Part shown: piece after piece, positions 46,901 to 57,690 of the stretch | Position numbering within the stretch: position 1 is the stretch's first letter | Layout: each line of letters starts with the position of its first letter | Source: Macrostomum hystrix | Taxonomy: Eukaryota; Platyhelminthes; Macrostomidae | Direction of reading: 5' to 3' | Length of the DNA: 64,000 bases | Assembly (NCBI GenBank): GCA_950097015.1 | Contig: CATNEN010000039.1 | Coordinates: forward strand, 8,966,001-9,030,000 | Notes under the pieces: generated by a model | Databases searched by the model: none | Told to the model about the DNA's origin: nothing | The model's input: the letters and a program-made list of their open reading frames with translations, nothing else | Position numbers and translations under genes: made by a program

Positions 46901-47466
46901 ACGTCTCAGTGCTATTTCTAGGAATTATGTCTCCTGCTATTTCTATGAATAATGTCTCGTGCCATTTCTAGGAATAACGTCTCAGTGCTATTTCTAGGAA
47001 TTATTTCTCGTGCTATTTCTATGAATAATGTCTCGTGCTATTCCTAGGAATAATCTCTCTTAATAACGTTTTCCTAATATATTGTGTCTGGCCATGTCTT
47101 TAAGCATGTCTCTTAATAATGTCTCGTCATCAATCACCGAATGAATCCCGGACCCGCAGGGCTCGCCAGCTGTACCAGGCCGGCTTCACCACCCTATCGA
47201 AGGTGGCGGCTGCGACTGCGCGCGAACTGTCAGCCAAGGTTGTCCACCTGCCAGTTGGTCAAGCTCGCCGCATGGTCGCCTCGGCTCGCATGCTGGTGCA
47301 GGACGCGGCCGAGTCGTTGCAGTCGGAGGCGCGCGACCTTCTAGAAGGCGTCGCCGGTAAACTGCGGCTGCCGGAGGATCAGCCGGCGATTGCCGAGTCC
47401 GGCGATAAGCCGTTGTCTCCTCCAACCGCCGCCAACGGCTCCTGCGAGGATTTGTTTGAAGATTGA
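40946..47466 (+). CDS. HELQ: DNA helicase HELQ (POLQ-like, superfamily 2, Hel308 type)
   Basis: An ATP-dependent 3'-5' DNA helicase/annealase acting in crosslink and fork repair. Nine exons: 40946-41543, 42155-42591, 43090-43404, 43495-43635, 44669-45066, 45415-45624, 45713-46061, 46320-46600, 47160-47466, all in phase, 1011 residues. The N-terminal 180 residues are low complexity. [22 protein letters not shown] opens the conserved part. Walker A PTSGGKT is at 222-228, DELH at 325-328, GMSAT is in exon 3, [12 protein letters not shown] in exon 4, and [22 protein letters not shown] and [10 protein letters not shown] in exon 5. The winged-helix, ratchet and helix-hairpin-helix regions are in exons 6-9 ([15 protein letters not shown]). 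The length is close to vertebrate HELQ and every helicase motif looks intact. Seven of the eight introns contain minisatellite. Confidence 0.96.
41610..42130 (+). repeat. HELQ intron 1: about 41-bp repeat (cccagtttgagtagttaagatcccaaaattct) plus a 23-bp block
   Basis: Degenerate units of 'atcccagtttgagtagttaagatcccaaaattctttcccc' fill the intron. They are interrupted at about 41770-41900 by units of 'cactcaaatccgcccctcccag', the same repeat that fills intron 2. Confidence 0.9.
42655..43045 (+). repeat. HELQ intron 2: 23-bp minisatellite (cactcaaatccgctcctcccagc)
   Basis: About 16 units, C-rich on the plus strand. Its left edge shares about 70 bp, with few mismatches, with 41775-41848 in intron 1. 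Confidence 0.93.
43690..44575 (+). repeat. HELQ intron 4: 33-bp minisatellite (cagtccttgggatttcaacatatcccattctta)
   Basis: About 27 units with variants (gaacat, gaaaatctacc, ctttggattt). Each unit ends in a pyrimidine-rich CCATTCTTACAG or CCATTCCTACAG, a good consensus for a splice acceptor, repeated every 33 bp before the true acceptor at 44668. It is stop-free in two plus frames and on the minus strand. Confidence 0.96.
45185..45370 (+). repeat. HELQ intron 5: simple repeat (ctcatctcatactcac)
   Basis: An irregular array of 'catctcatactcacctcgttct' units, C/T/A only, in the short intron before exon 6. Confidence 0.85.
46062..46275 (+). repeat. HELQ intron 7: 30-bp minisatellite (ttgggttgcccctcactccagtgtttgacc)
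   Basis: About seven units start at the donor itself: the first unit is GTGAGCCTCGGGTTGCCCCTCAC. The exon 7 frame stays open through the array to a stop at about 46295, short of exon 8. Confidence 0.93.
46640..46835 (+). mobile_element. SINE family A, copy 4, internally deleted
   Basis: It starts inside the tRNA-like head (tttgcctctcgctccaaggtccctgagctcgattccgcgg) and ends at 'gtgctcaggagtcagcgaaacgggcagaatcg'. The 'gcagccgcggagag' block is missing relative to the 5998 copy. It lies in HELQ intron 8, sense orientation. Confidence 0.75.
46850..47060 (+). repeat. HELQ intron 8: 25-bp repeat (ctatttctaggaataatgtctcgtg)
   Basis: About eight degenerate units immediately after the SINE A copy; the words 'tttctaggaata' and 'gtctcgtgc' recur. 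Confidence 0.88.
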
Positions 47467-49362
47467 GTCTCGGCTGTTTTAGCTGTCTTAGGAAACGTCT
47501 TTCCACTCATTTTTCATGAATTTTATATATATTTATATATTTATGCGTGCATTCTAGTTTTTTCTTATTGTTGTAGCTATTCAATCATTTAAAATTAGGA
47601 TTAGGAATTTTCAATTGGTTCGTCTGTTAACGGTTGTTAAAATTGGGATAATGAAGTTCCGTTGGTTTGGAAATTTGATTGGTTGGGGCATGTAAAAGGG
47701 GGATAATAAAGTACATTGGCTGTGGAATGGGAAAATGAGAATGGGTGAAATCCATAATTTGACGGTTCTGGGGTCGGTTAAACTTGTTATTGTTTTAATT
47801 TTATAGTACAACGTGATTAATGCATTTGTTAATTCCAATTCTTGCATTCAGCGGATTATGTAAGCTGGTTTACAGTGTATTATCAGCTATGTTAACCAGC
47901 ATTTCAAAATTGTACATTTCTGTTCTGTATTTATAGATTTCAGTGTCAGAATAGAATTTTCCCAGGAAATATCACTTCTTATCACTTCTTTGCTGCTTAT
48001 ATCAAAGCAAAATTATACCATAATTAATTACGACCTACTTACACCTTGTCTTTGTAATCTACAATTCAAGAATGGCAATTCAACAATCCTTAGTTCTTTT
48101 GTATGCGGTAAAATTTCAAGCAATCCTAATAAGACTGCAAGCCAGTGAGGGAGTGCCACAGCAATAAAATCAGTTTGAATTCGTCTATGTTTACGAGTAA
48201 TTCAAAATCGTAAGTGCAAGTGTAATATTCCTAATATTATCTGAAGTACAACCTAGCCCTGAAATTAAATGTTAATGTTATGAAAACTATGTTTTCTGTG
48301 GATGAATTTAAGTCAGAAAGTGAGGAAAATTCGTCTGAAAAAGTATCCCATCACCAAGTGCAACTTTGCGTGTGACTTTTACAGCATATTGAGGTTTCAT
48401 GAGTCTCTTGTCGAGGATGATGTCGAGTTCATAGTAAATATTAGCTGAAAATGCCAGAGCACATGGAGTTGTGAATTTCTGGCGTCCTGGCTTCTGCCAT
48501 CTAGTTGCAGTCTTTGTAGCTTACGATCGTCCGGATGCTGCGGCAGGAAAAGACACGATAATGGATTGTATCAGAGGTTATCTGAAGTATGAATCTATAT
48601 AACGACATTCTTATGGCTGCCCAAAAGGAACTAGGCAGTCTATGGTGACCCAAAATGTGCTACTGAATGCTCTTTCTTTTAGTGCATGTTTTTAGGGTTA
48701 TAAATATATTATTATAAATTTAAGATCTGATAGTGATGAATAAATTCTAAATTTACAATACAAATATGCAACGACAAGCAATACAGACTAATGATTACTG
48801 ATTTCAGAATCAGCAATTTAATTAAAGCGGATAAGGCAGAAAATTTCCGACATAGTTTTCTCGCTAATTATATAATTATATAATTATTTTCTCACCGCTC
48901 TTCCAGTTCTGATACTTACTGAACTCCTAGTGCTGATCAAGCGCGCGGTTTTATATTTCATTTGATATATTCAGCTATATAGATTTTATATCCTCATTAT
49001 ATTGGCTTGATTCCGTGAAACTACTTAAACAAAAGCTTACTACATTAAATAAAGATCATCAAATTTTTTGTCTACTAAGCCAAATTTAGTTTACTTTTTA
49101 TGTTTAATAAACTATTCGTGCAGCGTTTATTTGTACAAACTAGAGTAACTTTTTGTGAAAACTGATTTTGCCGTCCATTTCAATTTTAAGAGTTAGTATC
49201 CGTATCGCGGCTCATAGACCACACGCTAGCTTAGTTTGAATGCAAAACAGAACTAATCTAAATCGCATCTGGTAGACAAACAATGAAAACCACATTTTCT
49301 TTCAATTATAAACGTATACCGACTTCGCACCGGTAACTTAGCAAATATAGTTTTTTTAAGAA
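47467..49362. other. Intergenic, HELQ 3' UTR and beyond
   Basis: An AATAAA at 47705-47710, about 240 bp after the HELQ stop, is a likely poly(A) signal. The rest is AT-rich with no recognised gene. Upstream exons of the membrane protein at 49363 could lie here but I cannot place them. Confidence 0.45.
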
Positions 49363-51535
49363 ATGGCTTTTTATTTTGGACAACTTGACTTTATTTCATC
49401 AGTGTCGCCGTCCGCCTATCAAAATCAAATAAGCGACTGCTTTCGTAACTTGAAGTACAGACCACATAACTTCACATTTCTACTCAGTCGAAAGTATAGG
49501 AATATAAAAATTTTGGCTTTTGATCGGGTGAGTGGTCTGTACCATCATAAAATGCTAATCTAAAATTTTTTAAGTAATTCATACAATTTTTCATTAAAAT
49601 AAAGAAAATTACAATTAATGCTTGCAATTGTTCGTAAATGTAAGATAAAAGTAAATTTACAGAAAAAGTATACTAGAAAGTAAAATTGTATCCTTACTTT
49701 AAGATTTTTTAAATTTTGTCAGATTTCCTGAATAATTTCCTGCATTTCCTACAAAATTACTGCATAATTTTTAATGAAATCTTTATGTTTCATTTGTGTT
49801 TATGTTTAAGCTACAAAGACAATATTAGTTTGAAGGCGATAAATAATATATATTTTTATTAGGTTCCGTTTTAACACTTTAATTTAGTTTTGTTAGTCTT
49901 ATTGTAATCAATAGTCCAAGTTGAAGCTAAATTAAATATGATTAAAAATTTAAATTCTGAACTCTTTATAGTCTTAAAGATAATAAGAAGACTTAATATA
50001 TATATATGTACTTTATATTTTCAAACTTTTATTTTTACCATTTCAAGTTTAGCTTTATTCAAATTATACGTTTTTTAATGCACTGACACTGGCTAAAGCA
50101 TTTTAAATCAGTAAAATCTAATAAAATCTATAATATGAATATTTTTAATGCTACTGGCTGGTTGGTGCATATTGAACAATTTTTTTTATTTTCTAATTTT
50201 TATATTTGAAGGCAGATATAAAAGAGAACTGATAGTGTTTTTTGTTAATTTAGATAGAGACCTACAGACTTTTTTGGTATTTGCTTTATAAATATAATAG
50301 CCAAAGCATTTTTTTAGAAAATTCTAAGACTCATAGCGAGCGGCAATGAGAATTCGGCATCTGAGCAGCTTGTTGTACTGAGCGGCGCGTCTGCTCCAGA
50401 CAGCCAAGTGCCCACAAGTCATGCGCGCTTCGCCGAATACGGACGTTCACTGTACATATTCATTGTAAGTACACGTATCTCGTTAATTCTGTCTTTTTTA
50501 ACAGTAGAAATATCATGCTTTTTCCAAGGTAAAAACCACCGGGCCTACTTCACGATAACTCCAAAACCGAATGACCGATTTTCGTGAAAGTCCACCATTC
50601 GGATCCAAATTTTTCGCCCCTATACGACGAACTAACTGACTTTGAAAGCCGTGCGAGTCAGCATGGTCGTCTTGGTCGAGATATTCAGCGATTTTATTGA
50701 AGAGCCTGGTATCAAGGTCAAGTAACATGACTCTCTACTAGGGCGAATAAATATTCAAGAATCCTTGAATATCTCGACAATGCCGACGTTTGTGATGCTG
50801 AAAGTTGTTTTATCGGATAGAGCGGAAAATTTGAGCCCTTAATTTGGAATTTGGTGATTATAAATATCCCCGTGGTCAGGCTACCCACGTGGCAACTTAA
50901 ATGTGAGTTCAATACCTCCAAGTTAAATAACTGCAGCAATCCGAGAACTCAAAGCAGAGTTCGTCAACTCCTAGCTTGTCGGCGCATTCAGCACCATTGT
51001 TAGTCGCAGTTCTGGTCTGCCTAGTTCTACTCGCGCTTGTCTGTGGCCTAATCTACAAGAAATGTGAGCTGTGTAGCTGAAAAAATAGTATTTAATTTCC
51101 TAATAAATATGTATTGCCAAAAAACCACCTTTAAAATTCAGGTTCCAGATCATCAGTCAAAGACAGTGAAGAACGCAGTAAAAGTACATTGGCAAGTGAA
51201 CGGTTAAAATTTTTTTTAAAAAGACTTCAAACTAGCAAATTTTTTTATCTAACACTTCGCGTTTCTTTGTATCTTTAGAACAATGCGAACGAGCTGTCCA
51301 ACCATTTCAACAGCGCTGGAACAATGGATGGCACCGTAGGATCCGATCTGTTTTTTATGTCTAAATTTAAAGCTACTTTCTACCTTGATCTCATACTTAA
51401 TTACTCCAGTTTATCAGTGCAACAGCAGCGGAAGCAGAAACCGTGACAGCAGCAATTTTTACCTGCGATGTTAGCCAGCTGGCTCCAGTTGTTGCGGAGG
51501 AGTATCAACTGGCTGACCGGCGAGAACTGCCGCAG
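49363..51535 (+). CDS. Single-pass membrane protein, family unknown, partial model
   Basis: Six consecutive exons keep frame: 49363-49527, 50318-50464, 50937-51063, 51149-51177, 51279-51335, 51410-51535 (217 codons). The ATG at 49363 is not followed by a signal peptide and sits just after an acceptor-like TTTTTTTAAG, so upstream exons are likely. The first two exons read like alternating beta strands of an extracellular domain (FTFLLSRKY, KILRLIASGNENSA), perhaps fibronectin III. TM segment LLVAVLVCLVLLALVCGLIY is followed by KK and a polar cytoplasmic tail. The 3' end is open: phase 0 at 51535 could join an exon at 57565, or end within three codons at an acceptor at 52342. I do not recognise the family. 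Confidence 0.55.
50525..50850. mobile_element. Dispersed fold-back element, family D copy
   Basis: It contains, in inverted and direct orientation, the words shared with the copies near 2560-2936 and 18930-19310: 'gagatattcagcgatt', 'actttgaaagccgt', 'tgaatatctcgac' and 'tatcggatagagcggaaaatt'. The two halves can pair, suggesting a fold-back structure. It lies in the intron between exons 2 and 3 of the membrane-protein gene. Confidence 0.5.
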
Positions 51536-51589
51536 GTGCGTTACGAAACATTTTTTTCTTTAAGCTGAAAGATAGGAAATCAGACACTA

Positions 51590-52295
51590 CACCCTGATGC
51601 TTCAGGTATTCAGGCACTATACTCTGATACTTCAGGTACTCAGGCACTATACTCTGATACTTCAGGTATTCAGTTACTATACTCTGATACTTCAGGTATT
51701 CAGGCACTATACTCTGATACTTCAGGTATTCAGTTACTATACTCTGATACTTCAGGTATTCAGGCACTATACTCTGATACTTCAGGTACTCAGGCACTAT
51801 ACTCTGATACTTCAGGTATTCAGTTACTATACTCTGATACTTCAGGTATTCAGGCACTATACTCTGATACTTCAGGTATTCAGTTACTATACTCTGATAC
51901 TTCAGGTATTCAGGCACTATACTCTGATACTTCAGGTACTCAGGCACTATACTCTGATACTTCAGGTATTCAGGCACTATACTCTGATACTTCAGGTATT
52001 TAGGCACTATACTCTGATACTTCAGGTATTCAGGCACTATACTATGATACTTCAGGTATTCAGGTACTATACTCTGATACTTCAGGTATTCAGGTACTAT
52101 ACTCTGATACTTCAGGTATTCAGGCACTATACTCTGATACTTCAGGTATTTAGGCACTATACTCTGATACTTCAGGTATTCAGGCACTATACTCTGATAC
52201 TTCAGGTATTCAGGTACTATACACTGATACTTCAGGTATTCAGGCACTATACTCTGATACTTTAGGTTGTTAGGCATTGTTTCTTGATACTTCAA
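51590..52295 (+). repeat. 30-bp minisatellite (gatacttcaggtattcaggcactatactct)
   Basis: About 23 units, very regular. Common variants are ggtactcagg, cagttac and tatttagg. Units contain TTCAG/GTATT, an acceptor-donor-like pair. It is stop-free in one plus and one minus frame. It lies just downstream of the last supported exon of the membrane-protein gene. Confidence 0.97.
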
Positions 52296-52789
52296 ATTGG
52301 CCAATTTCTTTAAATAAGAAAGGTGATTACCAGCTCTCTTTAGGCAAGTTGAAGTCATTCTCAATTTAACAGCTGGTTAGGGAATGCTCAAAATAAGTAG
52401 AAGTTAATCCCTAATCTCAGATCAAAGCTAATTCAGTTTGGTCATGGATGTTATGCACTCAACTCATCTCTGGGGGGGGCCGCGTCACACTTCCCAACCT
52501 TTTGCTCCACAAATGGGGAAGACAAATCCTTCTCGAATTTCTCAGCCCGCTTCACTCATTAACTGTGAGCTCAGCGACACAGAAACTTGAGCTGAAAATT
52601 AAAAACAGCAGAAGCCATCAGCAAAAGAAGATTTTTAGTTGACTAATTCTGTTCTTCGATTTAAAAATTCGCGCCAGATTACGTAACTGTAGAGGGCCAG
52701 TTCAGTTTTGTTTGGCGATAAATTTGCATCGCTGATTTGTTGGGATTTGTTTATTTTCAATTGACTGGGCCCAATTAATCAATAAATCG

Positions 52790-53660
<871 letters not shown>

Positions 53661-54394
53661 CTAGTTATATGCTCGAATACAAGTTAGGATTATATGTAGA
53701 TATGTCACATGAAACAGTACGTATACCTAAAGTCAAGCCCTTGCATGCTAGAACACATTGATCCGCTATAGAATAGATATATCTATAGTTTTAGATATAT
53801 CGTGAAATCGTGTCCCCACTTGTGCTAATCAATTAATCTAACAACAAAAAAAACGTCACATCCGTTTTGCAGCCCTCACAACCCAAACCCCGGTTCAGTT
53901 TCTGAAGGCAAAGCTCCATTGCATTGTGCACCGGGTCTCTTTAGCTAGGCTTTTAGCTGTTTTCGCCCGATGGGATTTCTGACAATGGCGCCTATATATC
54001 GCACATTTCAAGGTGCGAAGATTGAGTGAGGATTTCAGCTGCCTTATCCCCCGCGGGGCGGGATAACATGGGAGCGCTTTTCTGAAAGAAGTTTCAAAAT
54101 TCTCACTGAAACGAGACATTCGTTCTGCTTGCGCTCTGCTGCTCCGGTTGGGGCTGGTTGTCAAAGAGTTTACGCTGTCGCAGGCCCATTGTGAAGCTGA
54201 AGATTTCACAGTTTTCTAAAAAAAAGTTTTCCGTAGCTCTTCTCAAAGATGTTGCCACTTGGCTGCCTTTCTGATCTCCTTTGTATTGGGATTAAAGAAA
54301 CTTAGTCCCTGATCCCATCATCCTAACCAACGTTGTTTTTCTGCTTGATAGGGAATCAAGAGAAGATTTCTCCCTTCTGAGATTTAGTCTCGGA

Positions 54395-54655
54395 GTGGGA
54401 CAGAATGGAATAGAATGGAATATAATAGAGTAGAATGGAACGGAATGGAATAGAATAGAATAGAATGGAATGGAATGGTGACTAATTGAATAGAATAGAA
54501 TGGAATATAATGGAATAGAAATGGAACGGAATAGAATAGAATGGAATAGAATGGATAATGGAATAGAATAGAATGGAATGGAATGGATAACGGAATAGAA
54601 TAGAATGGAATAGAATGGATAATGGAATAGAATAGAATGGAATGGAATGGAATAG
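54395..54655 (+). repeat. GGAAT/AGAAT pentamer-derived repeat
   Basis: A run of 'ggaatagaatagaatggaatg' words with several 'gaatggataatgg' variants; purine-rich on the plus strand. It looks like human satellite II/III in composition, but such pentamers arise independently. Confidence 0.9.
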
Positions 54656-55329
54656 AGAGAAATATTGTGGAAGGGAATGAAATATATTTCCCCTTTACTT
54701 AAAATTTTAGTTACTTTGATAGCTTTTGACATAATTTACACATAATTATATATTGATGTTAGATATTAGGAACATCAAACTGAGAAGATAAGCACCTGTT
54801 TGCTGTCCATAATATTATCGGATAAAATTTTCTTACAAACACGAATCATCACAAACGGAACCTCACAAAACGCTTCGAGAAATATGTAATACTGCATAAG
54901 AAATTGCTAAAAAATACTATTATAATTCGCTTTGTTAAGGAGGCTGAGAACAAATATTCTAAGAAGCTGCATTGCGGCAAATCTAAATCGGCCCCGAGCA
55001 AACCCTTAGGCAACATTGTCTTCCTGTCCTGAGAGCTGCTGTTCTGACTAAGAAATGTTCCGAAAATTTGCCAGAAATTAGGAACAAAAAGAATCAGACA
55101 CAAGCCTCAAATCAGCTGCAGGTGTTCATTATCACTGGCGTCATTTATGGCTCAATGAAGATAGAATGATTGTGGACAAAATCTTTAGCATAGAATTCTT
55201 CAGTCGCACAAAAGAAACAAAATTTTAGGGGTTAATTTGCAGTAGAATCCAGAAAGAATATAACAGAGTAGAAACAAGACAGTTGAATAACTCGTCAAGT
55301 TCCAGAAATTATTCAGTAATTTTTTTACC

Positions 55330-56025
55330 TAGAAACTCGTCGATTAAGAGTATCATCGATTTAGAAATTCGTCTATTGAGATATTCGTCGATTTAAAAAT
55401 TCGTCTATTTAGAAATTCGTCGATTTAAAAATTCGTATATTCAGAAATTCGTCTATTTAGAAATTCGTCTATTTAGAACTTCGTCGATGCAGAAATTCGT
55501 CTATTTAGAAATTCGTCTATTTAGAAATTCGTCTATTTAGAAATTCGTCTATTTAGAAATTCGTCGATTCAGAAATTCGTCTATTTAGAACTTCTTCGAT
55601 TTAGAAATTCGTCCATTAAGAAATTCGTCGATTTAGAAATTCGTCCATTAAGAAATTCGTCGATTTAGAAATTCGTCGATTTAGAAATTCGTCAATTTAG
55701 AAAATTGTCTATTTTGAAATTCGTCGATTCAGAAATTCGTCTATTTTGAAATTAGTATATTTAGAACTTCTTCGATTTTGAAATTCGTCGATTCAGAAAT
55801 TCGTCTATTTTGAAATTAGTATATTTAGAACTTCTTCGATTTAGAAATTCGTCGATTTAGAAATTCGTCCATTAAGAAATTCGTCAATTTAGAAATTCTT
55901 CGATTTAGAAATTCGTCGATTTAGAAATTCGTCGATTTAGACATTTGTCTATTTAGAAATTCGCCGATATAGAAATTCGTCGATTTAGAAATTGGTTGAT
56001 TTAAACACTAGTCTAGAAGAATTCG
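55330..56025 (+). repeat. 16-bp repeat (atttagaaattcgtcg)
   Basis: About 43 units with substitutions such as ctatt for cgatt, attcag, attaag and gaacttc. Less homogeneous than neighbouring arrays, implying greater age. Confidence 0.95.
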
Positions 56026-56357
56026 CCGATTATATAATGTTTCAATCACGAATTAGTTTAATAGCAGGTTCGTTGTTTTCGAATAGAATATTCTTGCAAT
56101 ATTTTTGACGGCCCTAACCTGTTTACTGAATATCCTTATTCGAGCCGTTCTCAAACTCGCACTTTTCCCTTCAAGAAGGGGGATTTGGACAAGGGGGATA
56201 ATTAGATATCAGGGTGGTTCTTTTTTCCCAAAACTGTCAGCCTGTCTGACTGTCTGCCTTAGCATTAAATGATGGAAATTAAACTGAACTGGACTGACAT
56301 TCCTGCTGATGTTGTTTTCATTATAATTATAAAACTCCTGGCCCTTTTCTAACGTAG

Positions 56358-57369
56358 TTTTAGGGCAGGGGTCGGCAACCTTATATACCCCGCGGGCTAA
56401 AGAGAGAATCTTAAAGACGACGGCGGGCCGCATGAAGAAAGGGGAGAGATAAGACGGGGGAGATAAGACGCAAGAGAGATGAGACGGGGGGAGATAAGAC
56501 GCAAGAGAGATGAGACAGGCGAGAGACGAAAAATGGGAGAGATGAGAAGGGGAGAGATGAAAAAGGGGAGAGATGAGACAGGGGAGAGATGAGACTGGGG
56601 AGAGATGAGACTGGGGAGAGATAAGACAGGGGAGAGGTGAGACTGGGGAGAGATAAGACAGGGGAGAGGTGAGACTGGGGAGAGATAAGACAGGGGAGAG
56701 GTGAGACAGGGAGAGGTGAGACAGGGGAGAGATGAGACAGGGGAGAGATAAGACAGGGGAGAGATGAGACAGGGGAGAGATAAGACAGGGGGAGATGAGA
56801 CTGGGGAGAGATAAGACAGGGGAGAGGTGAGACAGGGGAGAGATAAGACAGGGGAGATATGAGACTGGGGAGAGATAAGACAGGGGAGAGATAAGACAGG
56901 GGAGAGGTGAGACAGGGAGAGATGAGACAGGGGAGAGGTAAGACATGGGAGAGGTGAGACTGGGGAGAGATAAGACAGGGGAGAGGTGAGACACGGGAGA
57001 GATAAGACAGGGGAGAGATAAGACAGGGGGAGATGAGACAGGGGAGAGGTGAGACAGGGGAGAGATAAGACAGGGGAGATATGAGACTGGGGAGAGATAA
57101 GACAGGGGAGAGGTGAGACTGGGGAGAGATAAGACAGGGGAGAGGTGAGACTGGGGAGAGATGAGACAGGGAGAGATGAGACAGGGGAGAGGTAAGACAT
57201 GGGAGAGGTGAGACTGGGGAGAGATAAGACAGGGGAGAGGTGAGACTGGGGAGAGATGAGATAGGGTGTACTGTAGAGTAGGTGTTAGGAGGAGCTAAGG
57301 GCCAGATTTGGGAGCTTTGAGGGCCGCATCTGGCCCGCGGGCCGGAGGTTGCCGACCCCTGTTTTAGGG
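56358..57369. mobile_element. hAT-type element, 996 bp, with 8-bp TSD and internal minisatellite
   Basis: The element 56366-57361 begins CAGGGGTCGGCAACCT and ends with its near-exact complement AGGTTGCCGACCCCTG. A subterminal 'cccgcggg' and 'gggccgcat' occur at both ends, as in many hAT elements. The direct repeat TTTTAGGG flanks both sides (56358-56365, 57362-57369). The centre (about 56440-57265) is an array of 'gacaggggagagataaga' / 'gactggggagagatgaga' units of 16-18 bp. No transposase is present. Confidence 0.92.
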
Positions 57370-57690
57370 ATTCGATAATTTTTAAAAGATCCCCTTCGAT
57401 AAAGCTAAACGAGAGGGGACAAGAGCCCCGTGAAAACAGTGGAGGAGAGCTGGGGGTAGAGAGAGGGGGAGAGCTGGTAAAGCTGGGAGTAGAACAATGT
57501 TAAAAATCGTTAAAGAAACGATGTTGCATACAGATATTTATTTTAAAAACTACTGACTTTACAGGTGGGTTTCGCCTCACTGCCAGCAGGTGAGAACCCT
57601 GCGAACAATCATCATGATTATCAGCATCAGCATCATCATCATCAGCAGCAGCAGCAGCACCAGCCATCAAAGCATCAATTTCGCTCATCA

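Larger units (their letters stand above)
53661..56365. other. Mainly repetitive stretch, no gene recognised
   Basis: It includes a small GC-rich inverted repeat TTATCCC..GGGATAA at 54043-54065 and the arrays at 54395 and 55330, described separately. I see no convincing exon. Confidence 0.5.

Noticed and set aside
51149-51245. Longer exon from 51143 reading CSRSSVKDSEE
   Set aside because: It cannot join the next exon in frame, while the acceptor at 51148 and donor at 51178 give a phase-consistent 29-nt exon.
54395-54655. Human satellite contamination (GGAAT-like)
   Set aside because: The run is short, irregular and in continuous sequence with local DNA; simple pentamers recur independently.
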